Notes: generated from the sequence alone by a model not told the origin. A DNA stretch of 64,000 bases from Flavobacteriales bacterium (GCA_018335925.1 JAGXRF010000001.1:1-64000), one strand, 5' to 3'. Shown: positions 30,754 to 39,899, counted from the first letter of the stretch. Numbers and translations: made by a program.

Positions 30754-32094
30754 TTATCCAATCCATGAAAGTAATTTTTTAATCCAAGGAAATTTTTTTC
30801 CATAAGGTGCATATCTAATAGGAGTTTCCAACCAAGAATATCTATGTACTATTGCTTTTTTATGGGAAAAAGTTTCTATACCATATTTACCGTGATAGGC
30901 TCCAATACCGCTTTCTCCAACACCACCAAAAGGCAAACGATGATTGGTGTAATGCATGATACAATCGTTGATACAACCTCCACCAAAGGAAAATTTTTCT
31001 AAGAATGATTTTCCCCATGTTCCGTTTTCTGTAAATACATAAAAAGCTAAAGGTTTTTCAAAAGCAGATATGATTTTACCAATTTCTTGTTCATTGGAAA
31101 AACTGATGATAGGCAATATGGGGCCAAAAATTTCTTCCTGCATTACGGTACTTTGTAAACTCGGTTCTAGAACCAAAGTTGGAGGAAGGTATTTTTCTAA
31201 AGCATCTGGTTGGTCAAAAGTAATCAATTCTTGATTTGATATCAATCGCATCAATCTTTCCCAATGGTTGGCATTGATGATTCTGGCTAAATCGGGACTT
31301 TCTTTTGGATTATCCCCAAAAGTGGAAACAATTTCTTTTTTAATTGCTTGAATTAAATTAAATTTTTCTTTGGCATGTACCAAAACATAATCAGGTGCAA
31401 TACATGTTTGTCCGGCATTTAAAAACTTTCCCCAAACTATTTTTTTGGCAGCCAATGCAATGTTGGCATCTTCCATTACCACACAAGGAGATTTACCTCC
31501 CAATTCGAGGGTAGTAGGAATAAGATTTTCAGCTGCTGCTTTGGCAATTATTTTTCCAACAGCAACGCTGCCAGTAAAAAAGATGTAATCAAATTTATCT
31601 TTAAGCAATTGTTGTGTCATTTCAGCACCACCATGTACCACAGATACTTGGTTTACTTCAAAAACATTTTGTAGAATTTTGGTCAGAATTTGTCCGGTAT
31701 GGTAGCTAATTTCTGATGGTTTTAAAACTACAGTATTTCCAGCAGCAATGGCAGCAATTAAAGGACACATGGCCAATTGAAAAGGGTAATTCCATGGAGA
31801 AATTACCAATACTTTTCCATAAGGTTGGTATAAAATGTACTCTTTGGATGGAAAATTAAATACACTAGGCCAAACTAATTTTGGTTTGGTCCATTTTTTA
31901 GTGTTTTTAAGGTAAAGATCAATATCGTTTAAAACCACATGAATTTCCGTTAAAAAGGTTTCCATAGGTGGTTTTTTAAAATCTAAAAACAAGGCATCAT
32001 AAATGCCTTGTTCTTGAATTTTGATTTCTTTTTTTAGCTTTTTAAGCAACCGAATTCTCTCAGAATACGAAATCGTATTTTTTAATAAACTCAT
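30754..32094 (-). CDS. Aldehyde dehydrogenase, class 3-like
   Basis: 446 residues, the usual length of ALDH3-type enzymes. Visible signatures: VLVISPWNYPFQL (cofactor region), FFTGSVAVGK (Rossmann turn), LELGGKSPC with the general-base glutamate, NAGQTCIAPDYVL with the nucleophilic cysteine, EEIFGPILPI, and LPFGGVGESGIGAYHGKYG near the C-terminus, typical of class 3. It oxidises aldehydes with NAD(P); the physiological substrate cannot be told. It starts 9 nt after the DUF5723 gene. Confidence 0.92.
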   Translation of the reverse strand: MSLLKNTISYSERIRLLKKLKKEIKIQEQGIYDALFLDFKKPPMETFLTEIHVVLNDIDLYLKNTKKWTKPKLVWPSVFNFPSKEYILYQPYGKVLVISPWNYPFQLAMCPLIAAIAAGNTVVLKPSEISYHTGQILTKILQNVFEVNQVSVVHGGAEMTQQLLKDKFDYIFFTGSVAVGKIIAKAAAENLIPTTLELGGKSPCVVMEDANIALAAKKIVWGKFLNAGQTCIAPDYVLVHAKEKFNLIQAIKKEIVSTFGDNPKESPDLARIINANHWERLMRLISNQELITFDQPDALEKYLPPTLVLEPSLQSTVMQEEIFGPILPIISFSNEQEIGKIISAFEKPLAFYVFTENGTWGKSFLEKFSFGGGCINDCIMHYTNHRLPFGGVGESGIGAYHGKYGIETFSHKKAIVHRYSWLETPIRYAPYGKKFPWIKKLLSWIG

Positions 32095-32103
32095 ACTTTT
32101 TTA

Positions 32104-33435
32104 TTAAAATCCAAATTGCAAACCAAAATAAACATCACCTACTTTGCTATTGTTCATTAGTGTGGTTATGGCACTATTGGAACCTAAATAAAATCCACCC
32201 AATCGCAAACCTATTCCACTAGTAAAATTACTATCTTGGTTGATGGCTAGGGGTGAAGAAACTTCAAAAGAACCAAATTTTAAACGAGGAATTAAAGCAA
32301 AGGTGTTTTGGTTGGCAATTTGCAAATTATTTTCTTGATCATGCAAACTTTGTTGTAAATAGGCATCTAATAAAAAGTTTTTGGTAACATCCCACTGAAC
32401 ATATGCATTCAATATAGTTGGTAAACTTACTTTTACTTCATTGGTATTAGATTGTGGGGTTAAAGTTCCGGAATTAATTAACAATTGCTCCAATTCTTCC
32501 AAACTACTAACTCCAGAAAACTGATTTAGATTTAATCCGTTTGGATCTCCACTGTTGTTGGAATTAAATAACCATGTCCTATTAGAATTGTTATCGTTTT
32601 TAAAAGTCATCGTACCTATATTTCTTACAGATGCCCCAGCTTTTAAGTAAGTTTTATTGTCTTTTTTGTAGCTGTAGGTAACTCCTAAATCAACTCCAAA
32701 CCCGTTAAAACCTCCAAACATACTTTTGGTATAATTAGAAGAATTATTAAAGTCTTCTGCCAAAATTCCGGAATATGCAAAATTGATAGTAGCAGTTGCA
32801 TTACTTAAGTAAGTAATCCCTCCAATAGTATTGATATTCCCTTGAAGAGATTGAATTCCACCATTGCCAAAAGTTCCCGGAAACAATAATTTACCAGTTA
32901 TACCTGCATTGAATTGATGTTTTTCTGTTTCCAATAATACTCTTGAAATACTTAAGTTGATTTCTCCCCAACTCATCCCACTAAAACGTTGGTTTCCGTT
33001 GGCATTAATTGCTGTTGAAGCCAATAACACATCGCTATTGATTACAGCATCTATAAAAGGACTATTCAATTGGTGCATCCAAATATTGGCATTGGTAGCT
33101 ACATGAGCACCAAATGCCCATTTATTTACTTTAAACGCTACTCCAGGTCCAACAAATTGTGCAGATACATTCGCATTTACATTGCCCTCAGTTGAAAATA
33201 ATCTTTCTTCTACATTATCTTCAAAAAAATCTTTGAATGTTAATTTGTTGTTGCTTACAATTAAACTAGAACCAAATAGATGAATATCTACTTTGTTATG
33301 CAAGTTGCTAAGTTCAGCCGGATTTAAGGTGGAATGAATTACACCAACTCTTCTGCTAGTATTGGTTCCCATAAAATGAGATTGTGCTAACATTGAAGCA
33401 GGTAAAAGAAGCCAAAATAATACTTTAGTTTTCAT
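32104..33435 (-). CDS. DUF5723 family outer-membrane protein
   Basis: 443 residues from ATG 33435, which opens a clean signal peptide (MKTKVLFWLLLPASMLAQ); nine upstream codons in frame are not needed. The mature start SRRVGVIHSTLNPAEL and long alternating strands ending ...GDVYFGLQFGF fit a PorV/FadL-like beta barrel of the DUF5723 type. Function unknown. Located between the RluA gene and the ALDH gene on one strand. Confidence 0.78.
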   Translation of the reverse strand: MKTKVLFWLLLPASMLAQSHFMGTNTSRRVGVIHSTLNPAELSNLHNKVDIHLFGSSLIVSNNKLTFKDFFEDNVEERLFSTEGNVNANVSAQFVGPGVAFKVNKWAFGAHVATNANIWMHQLNSPFIDAVINSDVLLASTAINANGNQRFSGMSWGEINLSISRVLLETEKHQFNAGITGKLLFPGTFGNGGIQSLQGNINTIGGITYLSNATATINFAYSGILAEDFNNSSNYTKSMFGGFNGFGVDLGVTYSYKKDNKTYLKAGASVRNIGTMTFKNDNNSNRTWLFNSNNSGDPNGLNLNQFSGVSSLEELEQLLINSGTLTPQSNTNEVKVSLPTILNAYVQWDVTKNFLLDAYLQQSLHDQENNLQIANQNTFALIPRLKFGSFEVSSPLAINQDSNFTSGIGLRLGGFYLGSNSAITTLMNNSKVGDVYFGLQFGF

Positions 33436-33475
33436 TTTTTGTGATTTTAATGGGTTAATCAAATGTACAAAATTA

Positions 33476-34177
33476 TTATAGGTTGTTACTTAATTTCTGC
33501 CATAAAACATCATTAGGCACAGGTGCTGTAATACTCAAAACTTCTTTGGTAACTGGATGAATAAATTCTAATTTCCAGGCATGCAAATGGATGCCTCCAT
33601 CTGGATTGCTTCTTGCTGCACCGTATTTTAAATCTCCTTTAATACTACATCCAATTTCACTCAATTGTGCCCTAATTTGATGGTGCCTTCCTGTATGTAA
33701 TTCAATTTTTAACGCAAAATATTTTTCAAATGTATGTACTAACTCATAGCTTAAGGATGATTTTTTGCTATTAGGTACTTCCTTTGAATGAGCCTTTGAA
33801 ATATTTTTTTGCGTATTTCTGGTTAAAAAATGTACCAAAGTATCAGATGGTTTTGGTGGTATTTGGTTAACAATGGCCAAATATGTTTTTTGCGTGTTTC
33901 GTTCCTGAAACATTTCGTTTAATCTGCTTAATGCTTTGCTGGTTTTGGCAAAAACAACAATACCAGTTGTAGGCCTGTCTAATCTATGTACCACACCCAA
34001 AAATACATTTCCGGGTTTTTGGTGCTTTTCTTTTAAATATATCTTAGCAATTTCTACCAAAGGGATATCTTTAGTTTTATCTCCTTGAACAATGTCTCCA
34101 ACCCGTTTGTTGATGATTAACAAATGGTTATCTTCCCAAATAATTTGTATATTTTTAGATGTAGTGAGTACTTTCAT
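33476..34177 (-). CDS. RluA-family RNA pseudouridine synthase
   Basis: 233 residues. Catalytic block VVHRLDRPTTGIVVFAKTSKALSRL with the aspartate of HRLDR, then KTYLAIV and a late RHHQIRAQL and GDLKYGA. There is no S4 domain, so it belongs to the short RluA-like group. It isomerises uridine to pseudouridine in rRNA or tRNA; the target site is not predictable. A poly(A/T) region of about 140 bp lies upstream. Confidence 0.9.
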   Translation of the reverse strand: MKVLTTSKNIQIIWEDNHLLIINKRVGDIVQGDKTKDIPLVEIAKIYLKEKHQKPGNVFLGVVHRLDRPTTGIVVFAKTSKALSRLNEMFQERNTQKTYLAIVNQIPPKPSDTLVHFLTRNTQKNISKAHSKEVPNSKKSSLSYELVHTFEKYFALKIELHTGRHHQIRAQLSEIGCSIKGDLKYGAARSNPDGGIHLHAWKLEFIHPVTKEVLSITAPVPNDVLWQKLSNNL

Positions 34178-34319
34178 ATAACATCAATCAATTTCTAAAA
34201 TTATAAGTTTATTAGAAAAAAAAGACAAAAAATAAAAAAAAGTGTTTTTTTACATAATTCATAAAATATTAAAGATATTTTATATATTCGTGCATCAATG
34301 TAGACCTAAATTTTAAATC

Positions 34320-34883
34320 ATGAAAAAAATTATCTTATTAGCCACGTTTTGTTTTTCATTTATTGGATTACAAGCACAAGAAGATTCTGCCAATTCAAAA
34401 TGGATTTTTGGTGTTGGAATGAATATTATTGACAATACTTCTACTCTAAACAACCAATTTTTTAACTTGAACCAAATGAATGTTGGTAATATAGTTTCAC
34501 ATATTTCTGTGGAATACCAGCCTGGAAATTGGGGAGTTGCTATGGAAGCAAATTACAACAAATTAGAAGGTAATACTCTTCAAAATGGTAATTTATTGGC
34601 AAGAGATGGATATATGATTGGGTTTGATGTAAATGGGAAATATTACTTTGATTCTCTTTTTACCGATAGCACCAAGTTTGATGCCGCTTTGGTTGGTGGA
34701 GTAGGAGTTAATAAGTTTTTAGGCGAGTTTAGCGGAACAGCTAATGTAGGATTATCTTTACAGTATTGGTTTAAAACCAATGTTGGATTACGTTTACAAA
34801 CATTAGGTAAATTTGGTTTTGACCAACAAAATCCATTAAATAATCATATTCAACATACAGCTGCATTAATTGTGAGGTTGTAA
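34320..34883 (+). CDS. Outer-membrane beta-barrel protein
   Basis: 187 residues with signal peptide MKKIILLATFCFSFIGLQAQ. The mature sequence alternates strand-like segments (KWIFGVGMNIIDNTS, GNWGVAMEANYN, VGLRLQTLGKFGF) and ends HTAALIVRL, consistent with a small eight-stranded OmpX/OmpW-like barrel. Family assignment is by pattern only. Alone between the RluA gene and the PAS protein, with a terminator after it. Confidence 0.75.
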   Translation: MKKIILLATFCFSFIGLQAQEDSANSKWIFGVGMNIIDNTSTLNNQFFNLNQMNVGNIVSHISVEYQPGNWGVAMEANYNKLEGNTLQNGNLLARDGYMIGFDVNGKYYFDSLFTDSTKFDAALVGGVGVNKFLGEFSGTANVGLSLQYWFKTNVGLRLQTLGKFGFDQQNPLNNHIQHTAALIVRL

Positions 34884-34907
34884 TTGTTTTAACTCAATAA
34901 ATTTTCA

Positions 34908-34939
34908 CCCCTCAAATCTTTGATATTGAGGGTTTTTTC
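34908..34939 (+). terminator. Rho-independent terminator after the beta-barrel gene
   Basis: CCCTCAA (34909-34915) pairs with TTGAGGG (34926-34932) followed by TTTTTT. Confidence 0.8.
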
Positions 34940-35040
34940 TATTTTAAATTACTGCTGATTTAAATAAAAGTATTATACATGAAAAATAATTTAATTAAAT
35001 AAATGTTGTAACTTTATGATGTTATTAACACATTTTAAGA

Positions 35041-35718
35041 ATGCCTTTTTCAGCCACTATAAGCAACGTATTACTGTTGTTAAATTCTTTTCAAAATGAT
35101 TCTTCTTTATCCGAAGAAACAAGAAGTATTATTTTGCAAAAAGCAATTCAACTGATTACAGAAATAGAATCAATTAATAGTGACTATAATACAGATGTAA
35201 ACTTTGCCCAAGTTTTTCATATAGCGGAGGAAGTTGCACAATTTGGTCATTGGAGTATTTTTCATGAAACTGGTCGACTTTCTTGGTCAGATGAAGTATA
35301 TAAAATTTTTGAAATTGAAGACAAGTCTTATATTTTAACGGTAGAAGACTTTTATAAATGTGTTCATCTAGAAGATTTAGAATCATTACAACAGGCTTTT
35401 ACCAATCATTTACTTCATCAATTAGAATATGATGTAATTCATCGAATCTCTACTTTTAAAGGAAAATTAAAATGGTTAAGAGAAAGAGCTAAAACTGAAT
35501 ACAACACCAATGGCAAACCAATTTTTACTGTTGGAGTGGTATCGGATATTACAGATAGTGTAGTAGCAAAAAATGAAATAGTAGACCAAAAAAATTATAT
35601 TGAAAATTTGATTGAAGCTATTCCAGACCTAGTGTTTGTTTTAAACGAAAAAGGTGATTTTATTGGTGGCAATTACAATATTTCAAAAGGCATTTGTTAC
35701 AAACAGAAAATTATTTAG
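35041..35718 (+). CDS. PAS protein, upstream part of a frame-split multi-PAS sensor
   Basis: 225 residues. An N-terminal helical stretch, a PAS domain (about 65-175: FGHWSIFHETGRLSWSDEVYKIFEI ... GVVSDITDS), then the first half of a second PAS (IPDLVFVLNEKGDFIGGNYN) that breaks off into ISKGICYKQKII and a stop. The second half of that PAS domain is found in another frame immediately downstream. One extra A in the AAAA run at 35685-35688, or a -1 ribosomal slip there, would make it continuous. No transmembrane segment, so a cytoplasmic sensor. Confidence 0.75.
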   Translation: MPFSATISNVLLLLNSFQNDSSLSEETRSIILQKAIQLITEIESINSDYNTDVNFAQVFHIAEEVAQFGHWSIFHETGRLSWSDEVYKIFEIEDKSYILTVEDFYKCVHLEDLESLQQAFTNHLLHQLEYDVIHRISTFKGKLKWLRERAKTEYNTNGKPIFTVGVVSDITDSVVAKNEIVDQKNYIENLIEAIPDLVFVLNEKGDFIGGNYNISKGICYKQKII

Positions 35719-37664
35719 GCAAAAACATACGTGACTTTATGCCTGAGGAACTTTCTAACCACTTTATTAATGCTTTTCAAAGGGTTAAAACATCTCAAAA
35801 TTTAGAGAAAATTACTTATGAATTTCCTACACAAATAGGGATATTGTATTTTGAAGCTTCGGTAAAATCATTAAATCAAGGAGAGTTTCTGGTAGTTTCA
35901 AGAGACATCACACAAAATCATTTATACCAAAAACAAATTGAAACCCAAAATGAATATTTAAAACAATTAAGTGAAATTTCTATTATTGGAATTTGGGAAT
36001 TAAAATTATCAAATCACGAGGTATATTGGTCTGATATGGTTAGAAAAATACATGAAGTTCCTGATGATTACGACCCCAATATAGAGGATGCTTTGGCTTT
36101 TTACTTGCCTTTTGAGCGAAATATTTTACAAAAAGAAATTGATAAATTATTTAAATATGGGATTCCGTATGATTTAAATTTAAAAATAAAAGCAGCCAAT
36201 GGCAAAATCAAATGGGTAAGAACTATTGGTTTACCAAGTTTTGAAAACGGAAATTTGGTAAAAGCTTACGGAACTTTTCAAGACATTTCAGAAATTAAAG
36301 AACGTGATTTGACTATTCAAAAACTATCTATGGCTGTAGAGCAAAGTTTTGCTAGTATAGTGATGACCGATTTGATGGGAAATATTGAATATGTAAATAC
36401 CAAGTTTACTCAAGTTACAGGCTTTACAAAAGATGAAGTTGTTGGTAAGAATCCTAGAATTTTACGGTCTGAAAAAAGTATTACCGATTACGATGAAATG
36501 TGGGCATTATTAACCCAAGGAAAAATGTGGAGTGGTGAATTTTTAAACAGAAAGAAAACAGGAGAGTATTATTGGGAATTTGGAATTATCTATCCTTTGT
36601 TAGATGAACTAGGAAATATTGTTAACTACATTGGTGTAAAGGAAGATATAACGGAAAAGAAAAAATTGCAAATGGAGTTGACAGAGTCTGAAATTAAATT
36701 GAATAATGTTTTAGAGAGTGCCATTGAAAGTATATTAACTTTAGATTCCAATTATTGTTTGATGTACTTTAACCATGTGTTTAAAGATGATTTTTATGCA
36801 AGAAATGGAATTTTGGTAGAAAAAGGAATGAACTTAATTGATTTGTTACCAAGCGAAAAAAAGATATTTTGGAAAAATAAAATTGATACAGTTTTAAACA
36901 AAGAAAGTATTAATTTTGAATATGAAGAAGATGCAGAAGGTGAAACACTTTATTATGAAGTTAATGCAAATCCCATAATTAACAATGACGAAGTTATTGG
37001 AGTAAGTATTTTTGGTGTTAACAATACTGAGAAGAAAAAAACAGAACGATTTATTAAAGATTCGGAAAGTAAATACCGAATAGTTGCTGAGAATAATTAC
37101 AATTGGGAGTTTTGGCAAGGTCCTGATGGAAATTATATATATAATTCTCCATCTTGTGAAAAAATTACCGGTTATACCTTCCAGGAATTTAATGAAAATC
37201 CGAGGTTGTTGCTTAAAATATTACACCCCGAAGACAAGGAAAAATACATCCACTACCATAAAAATAGGTTGCAAACCACCGGTATTGAAACCAATGTTTT
37301 TAGAATTATCAATAAACAAGGACAGGTACGAATTTTAGAACATATTTGTCAGCCAATTTACAACGATGGAATTTACCTAGGAATTAGAGGTACCAATGTT
37401 GATGTTACCGAGAAAAACAAACACATTGATGCCATTAAAGAGCAAAACCGTTTGTTGAAAGAAATTACCTGGATACAATCGCATGAATTTAGGGCTCCTT
37501 TGGCAAGAATGATGAGTTTGATCGACTTTTTAGATACCAAAGATTTTACTGTTTTTGACGAACAGCAATTAATCAATGCCATCAAACAATCTGCAGATGA
37601 GTTAGATATGATGATACGAGTAATTTCTCAAAAAGTATATGCTACCAAAACATTTAAAGAGTAA
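35694..37664 (+). CDS. Multi-PAS sensor with a DHp domain but no kinase domain, downstream part
   Basis: 656 residues in this frame, but the start codon is not a credible one (TTG inside a PAS domain; next ATG is 45 bp further). It begins with the second half of a PAS (LLQTENYLGKNIRDFMPEEL), then four more PAS domains, e.g. VEQSFASIVMTDLMGNIEYVN and NNYNWEFWQGPDGNYIYNS. It ends in a HisKA-like dimerisation helix pair with WIQSHEFRAPLARM (His597 of this fragment) and stops 59 residues later. The ATP-binding HATPase domain is absent. Followed 4 bp later by a receiver gene. Probably one gene with the 35041 frame. Confidence 0.75.
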   Translation: MLQTENYLGKNIRDFMPEELSNHFINAFQRVKTSQNLEKITYEFPTQIGILYFEASVKSLNQGEFLVVSRDITQNHLYQKQIETQNEYLKQLSEISIIGIWELKLSNHEVYWSDMVRKIHEVPDDYDPNIEDALAFYLPFERNILQKEIDKLFKYGIPYDLNLKIKAANGKIKWVRTIGLPSFENGNLVKAYGTFQDISEIKERDLTIQKLSMAVEQSFASIVMTDLMGNIEYVNTKFTQVTGFTKDEVVGKNPRILRSEKSITDYDEMWALLTQGKMWSGEFLNRKKTGEYYWEFGIIYPLLDELGNIVNYIGVKEDITEKKKLQMELTESEIKLNNVLESAIESILTLDSNYCLMYFNHVFKDDFYARNGILVEKGMNLIDLLPSEKKIFWKNKIDTVLNKESINFEYEEDAEGETLYYEVNANPIINNDEVIGVSIFGVNNTEKKKTERFIKDSESKYRIVAENNYNWEFWQGPDGNYIYNSPSCEKITGYTFQEFNENPRLLLKILHPEDKEKYIHYHKNRLQTTGIETNVFRIINKQGQVRILEHICQPIYNDGIYLGIRGTNVDVTEKNKHIDAIKEQNRLLKEITWIQSHEFRAPLARMMSLIDFLDTKDFTVFDEQQLINAIKQSADELDMMIRVISQKVYATKTFKE

Positions 37665-37668
37665 TATA

Positions 37669-38067
37669 ATGTCAAGAAAAATTTTAATTGTGGATGATGA
37701 TTCGATTGTGCAATTTATTCATCAAAAATTAATTCAAAAAATACTTCCTAATGAAGTAGTTCAAAGCTTTTTAAATACTAAAGAGGCATTAGATTTTATT
37801 TTAAATAGCAAAAATGAATCCATCAAATATTTGGTTTTTTTAGATATTAATTTATTGCCATTTAATGCTTGGGAATGGATTGTGTTACTTAGAGAAAATC
37901 TAGTTGCCAATCAAGTAGAAATCATATTAATTTCATCTTCGGTTGATCCGGAAGATATGGACAAAGCTGCTCAATTTTCAGAAATTAAAGGTTTTGTTTC
38001 TAAACCTTTACGAGTTGAAAATTTAGAAGATTTAAAAGCTGATCAAAATCTTCGCTATTTTTTATAA
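37669..38067 (+). CDS. Single-domain response regulator
   Basis: 132 residues from ATG 37669 (the open frame extends back into the sensor gene). A lone receiver domain: KILIVDDDSIVQ with the acidic pocket, phospho-acceptor Asp59 in VFLDINLL, a serine pair in ILISSSVD, and Lys112 in VSKPL. No output domain, so it works by protein contact or as a phosphorelay intermediate. It starts 4 bp after the DHp-only PAS gene and is almost certainly its partner. A terminator follows. Confidence 0.88.
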   Translation: MSRKILIVDDDSIVQFIHQKLIQKILPNEVVQSFLNTKEALDFILNSKNESIKYLVFLDINLLPFNAWEWIVLLRENLVANQVEIILISSSVDPEDMDKAAQFSEIKGFVSKPLRVENLEDLKADQNLRYFL

Positions 38068-38070
38068 AAA

Positions 38071-38098
38071 AACTGCTTTCATAATTTTGAAAGCAGTT
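38071..38098. terminator. Bidirectional terminator between the receiver gene and yceI
   Basis: AACTGCTTTCA (38071-38081) pairs perfectly with TGAAAGCAGTT (38088-38098) with a 6-nt loop, preceded by an A run. Confidence 0.85.
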
Positions 38099-38122
38099 TC
38101 TGATTAAACTTATAAGTAATGA

Positions 38123-38680
38123 TTAAAAAGCTAAGTTAACTTTTAATTCAAATTCATCATTAATTGCTTTGTCTCCTAAGTTGTCAAAAAAGCTTCCAGA
38201 ACCATACTTGATATCATATTTAGTTCTGTCAACCATCAATGAAGCAGTTGCTTTGTTTTTGTCAACTGTAATATCAAAAGTAATAGGATTAGTGATTCCT
38301 TTGATAGTTAAATCTGCAGTAACAGTATACACGTTTGTAGATTTTTTTGCAATTTTTTTGAATTCTAAAGCAGATGTAGCAAATTTATCTACACCAAAAA
38401 AATCATCCGCTTTTAAGTGTCCTTCTAATTTTTCTTTTCCTTTTCCAGCAGCCAAATCCTTTACATTAATAGTGGTCATATCTACTACAAATTTTCCACC
38501 TTTTAATTCAGATTTTTCCATTACCAAAGTACCACTTGCCAACTGAATGGTTCCGTCATGAGCTCCGGTTACTTTTTTACCAATCCATTCAATGGAACTT
38601 TTGGTAACATCAATTTTTTTGTTTTGTGCGTTTGCAAATCCTACAACTAAGATTAATGCAGTTAAGATTACGTTTTTCAT
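38123..38680 (-). CDS. YceI-family periplasmic protein
   Basis: 185 residues with signal peptide MKNVILTALILVVGFANAQ. The lipocalin-like YceI pattern is clear: SSIEWIGKKVTGAHDGTIQL, GKFVVDMTTINV, GHLKADDFF, LEFKKI and TADLTIKGITNPITF. YceI proteins bind isoprenoid-type or other amphiphilic molecules; the ligand here is unknown. Third gene of the MarR-nitroreductase-YceI cluster; 12 bp after the nitroreductase gene. Confidence 0.92.
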   Translation of the reverse strand: MKNVILTALILVVGFANAQNKKIDVTKSSIEWIGKKVTGAHDGTIQLASGTLVMEKSELKGGKFVVDMTTINVKDLAAGKGKEKLEGHLKADDFFGVDKFATSALEFKKIAKKSTNVYTVTADLTIKGITNPITFDITVDKNKATASLMVDRTKYDIKYGSGSFFDNLGDKAINDEFELKVNLAF

Positions 38681-38692
38681 AAGTGTTTTAAA

Positions 38693-39322
38693 TTAAATGT
38701 TTATAAATAATTGATTCAATGGTTTTCTAACTTTTGCATAATGTTGGGTAGCATCTTCTTCACTTCTGTAGCCAATGGCTGCGATTAATGAAGCATTTAA
38801 ATTTTGCTCATTTAACTTTAAAATTTCATTTACCTTTTCCGGTTCAAAACCTTCCATTGGTGTTACATCAATTTTTAGTTCAGCGGCTGCATTTAATAAG
38901 TTACCAAGTGCCAAATAAGTTTGTTTTGATGTCCAAATATCTCGAGTTTCTTTTGGCAATTCTGTGATTTTCATTTTCATAAAATCTTCGTATCCTTTAA
39001 CAGCTTCATGAGGAATTTGTCTGGTTTCTACCAAATTTTGAATGTATGCTTCAATTTCTTTGGCACCAAAATCCAATATATTGGCAAACACCAATAAGTG
39101 AGAGGCATCTACAATTTGCGATTGGTTCCAAGCTGCTGGTTGTATTTGCTTTCTAATCTCCGGGTCTACAATATTAAAAATTACATAAGGTTGTAACCCG
39201 TATGAGGAAGTGCTTAATTGTATTGCCTCCATTAATAATTGAAAATCGGCATCGGATACTTTTTTGCTAGCATCCATTTTTTTGGTGGCATAACGCCATT
39301 TTTGGTCGTTGATAAAATTCAT
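38693..39322 (-). CDS. NAD(P)H-dependent nitroreductase-family flavoprotein
   Basis: 209 residues from ATG 39322, chosen because it overlaps the marR stop as ATGA, a translational coupling signal. Nitroreductase features: RYATKKMD near the N-terminus (FMN phosphate contact), SSYGLQPYVIFNI, a TYLALGNLLNAAAEL helix and TPMEGFEPEKVNEIL. This is the NfsB-like branch, which reduces nitro compounds or quinones using FMN. Regulated together with MarR upstream and yceI downstream. Confidence 0.88.
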   Translation of the reverse strand: MNFINDQKWRYATKKMDASKKVSDADFQLLMEAIQLSTSSYGLQPYVIFNIVDPEIRKQIQPAAWNQSQIVDASHLLVFANILDFGAKEIEAYIQNLVETRQIPHEAVKGYEDFMKMKITELPKETRDIWTSKQTYLALGNLLNAAAELKIDVTPMEGFEPEKVNEILKLNEQNLNASLIAAIGYRSEEDATQHYAKVRKPLNQLFINI

Positions 39323-39786
39323 ATACAATCGTTTTTTATAGTTCGATATTTAGTAAGTAATTCATTTAAATGTAAAAGTTCTCCGAGTGATAAGTTTTTT
39401 GATAATTGTTTTTCCATTTCTTCTATTTCCGGATCTATTTTCGATAACTTTTCTAAACCTTGATTGGTTATCACAATTTCCATTTTCCTTTTATTGTTCG
39501 GGCAAATTCTTCGATCAACCAACTTTTTTTCTACTAATTTATCTACAATTCTAGTAGAGTTACTTGATCTTGCAACCATTCTTTCTTGAATTTCACCCAT
39601 GTTAATAGGTTGCTTTTTTTGTCCTCTTAAAATGCGCAATACATTAAATTGTTCTAAAGTAATTTCATATTTTTTGGTTAACTCACTCAAAGTGGCATAA
39701 ATTTCATAATAGGTGAAGAACACGTTTAATACGGTTCTTTTCTCAATATTAATGACATCTTTTCCTTGAACAATTACGTTAATCAT
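39319..39786 (-). CDS. MarR-family transcriptional regulator
   Basis: 155 residues from ATG 39786; an in-frame TTG 21 bp upstream falls inside the operator/promoter region. Winged-helix core: LTKKYEITLEQFNVLRILRGQ, INMGEIQERMVARSSNSTRIVDKLVEKKLVDRRICPNNKRKMEIVIT with the basic wing, then C-terminal dimerisation helices. It is first in the operon and sits behind two ATTTGT-N4-ACAAAT palindromes, so it most likely represses itself and the nitroreductase and yceI genes until a ligand or oxidant releases it. Confidence 0.92.
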   Translation of the reverse strand: MINVIVQGKDVINIEKRTVLNVFFTYYEIYATLSELTKKYEITLEQFNVLRILRGQKKQPINMGEIQERMVARSSNSTRIVDKLVEKKLVDRRICPNNKRKMEIVITNQGLEKLSKIDPEIEEMEKQLSKNLSLGELLHLNELLTKYRTIKNDCI

Positions 39787-39793
39787 CTTTTTT

Positions 39794-39840
39794 ATTTGTT
39801 GGTACAAATTTAATGCAGATATTTATTTGTAGATACAAAT
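39794..39840 (-). promoter_or_regulatory. Twin MarR operator overlapping the marR promoter
   Basis: Two 16-bp palindromes of the form ATTTGT-N4-ACAAAT at 39794-39809 and 39825-39840, centres 31 bp apart (about three helical turns). On the minus strand the promoter-proximal one overlaps the -7 box TAAATTTG (39812-39805) and the distal one carries the -33 TTTG (39839-39836). Bound repressor would cover both promoter elements. Confidence 0.75.
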
Positions 39841-39899
39841 ATTGATTAAATTTTTGTTAAATGATACTTTATGGATTGGAAGCACAGTAAATTTATGTC

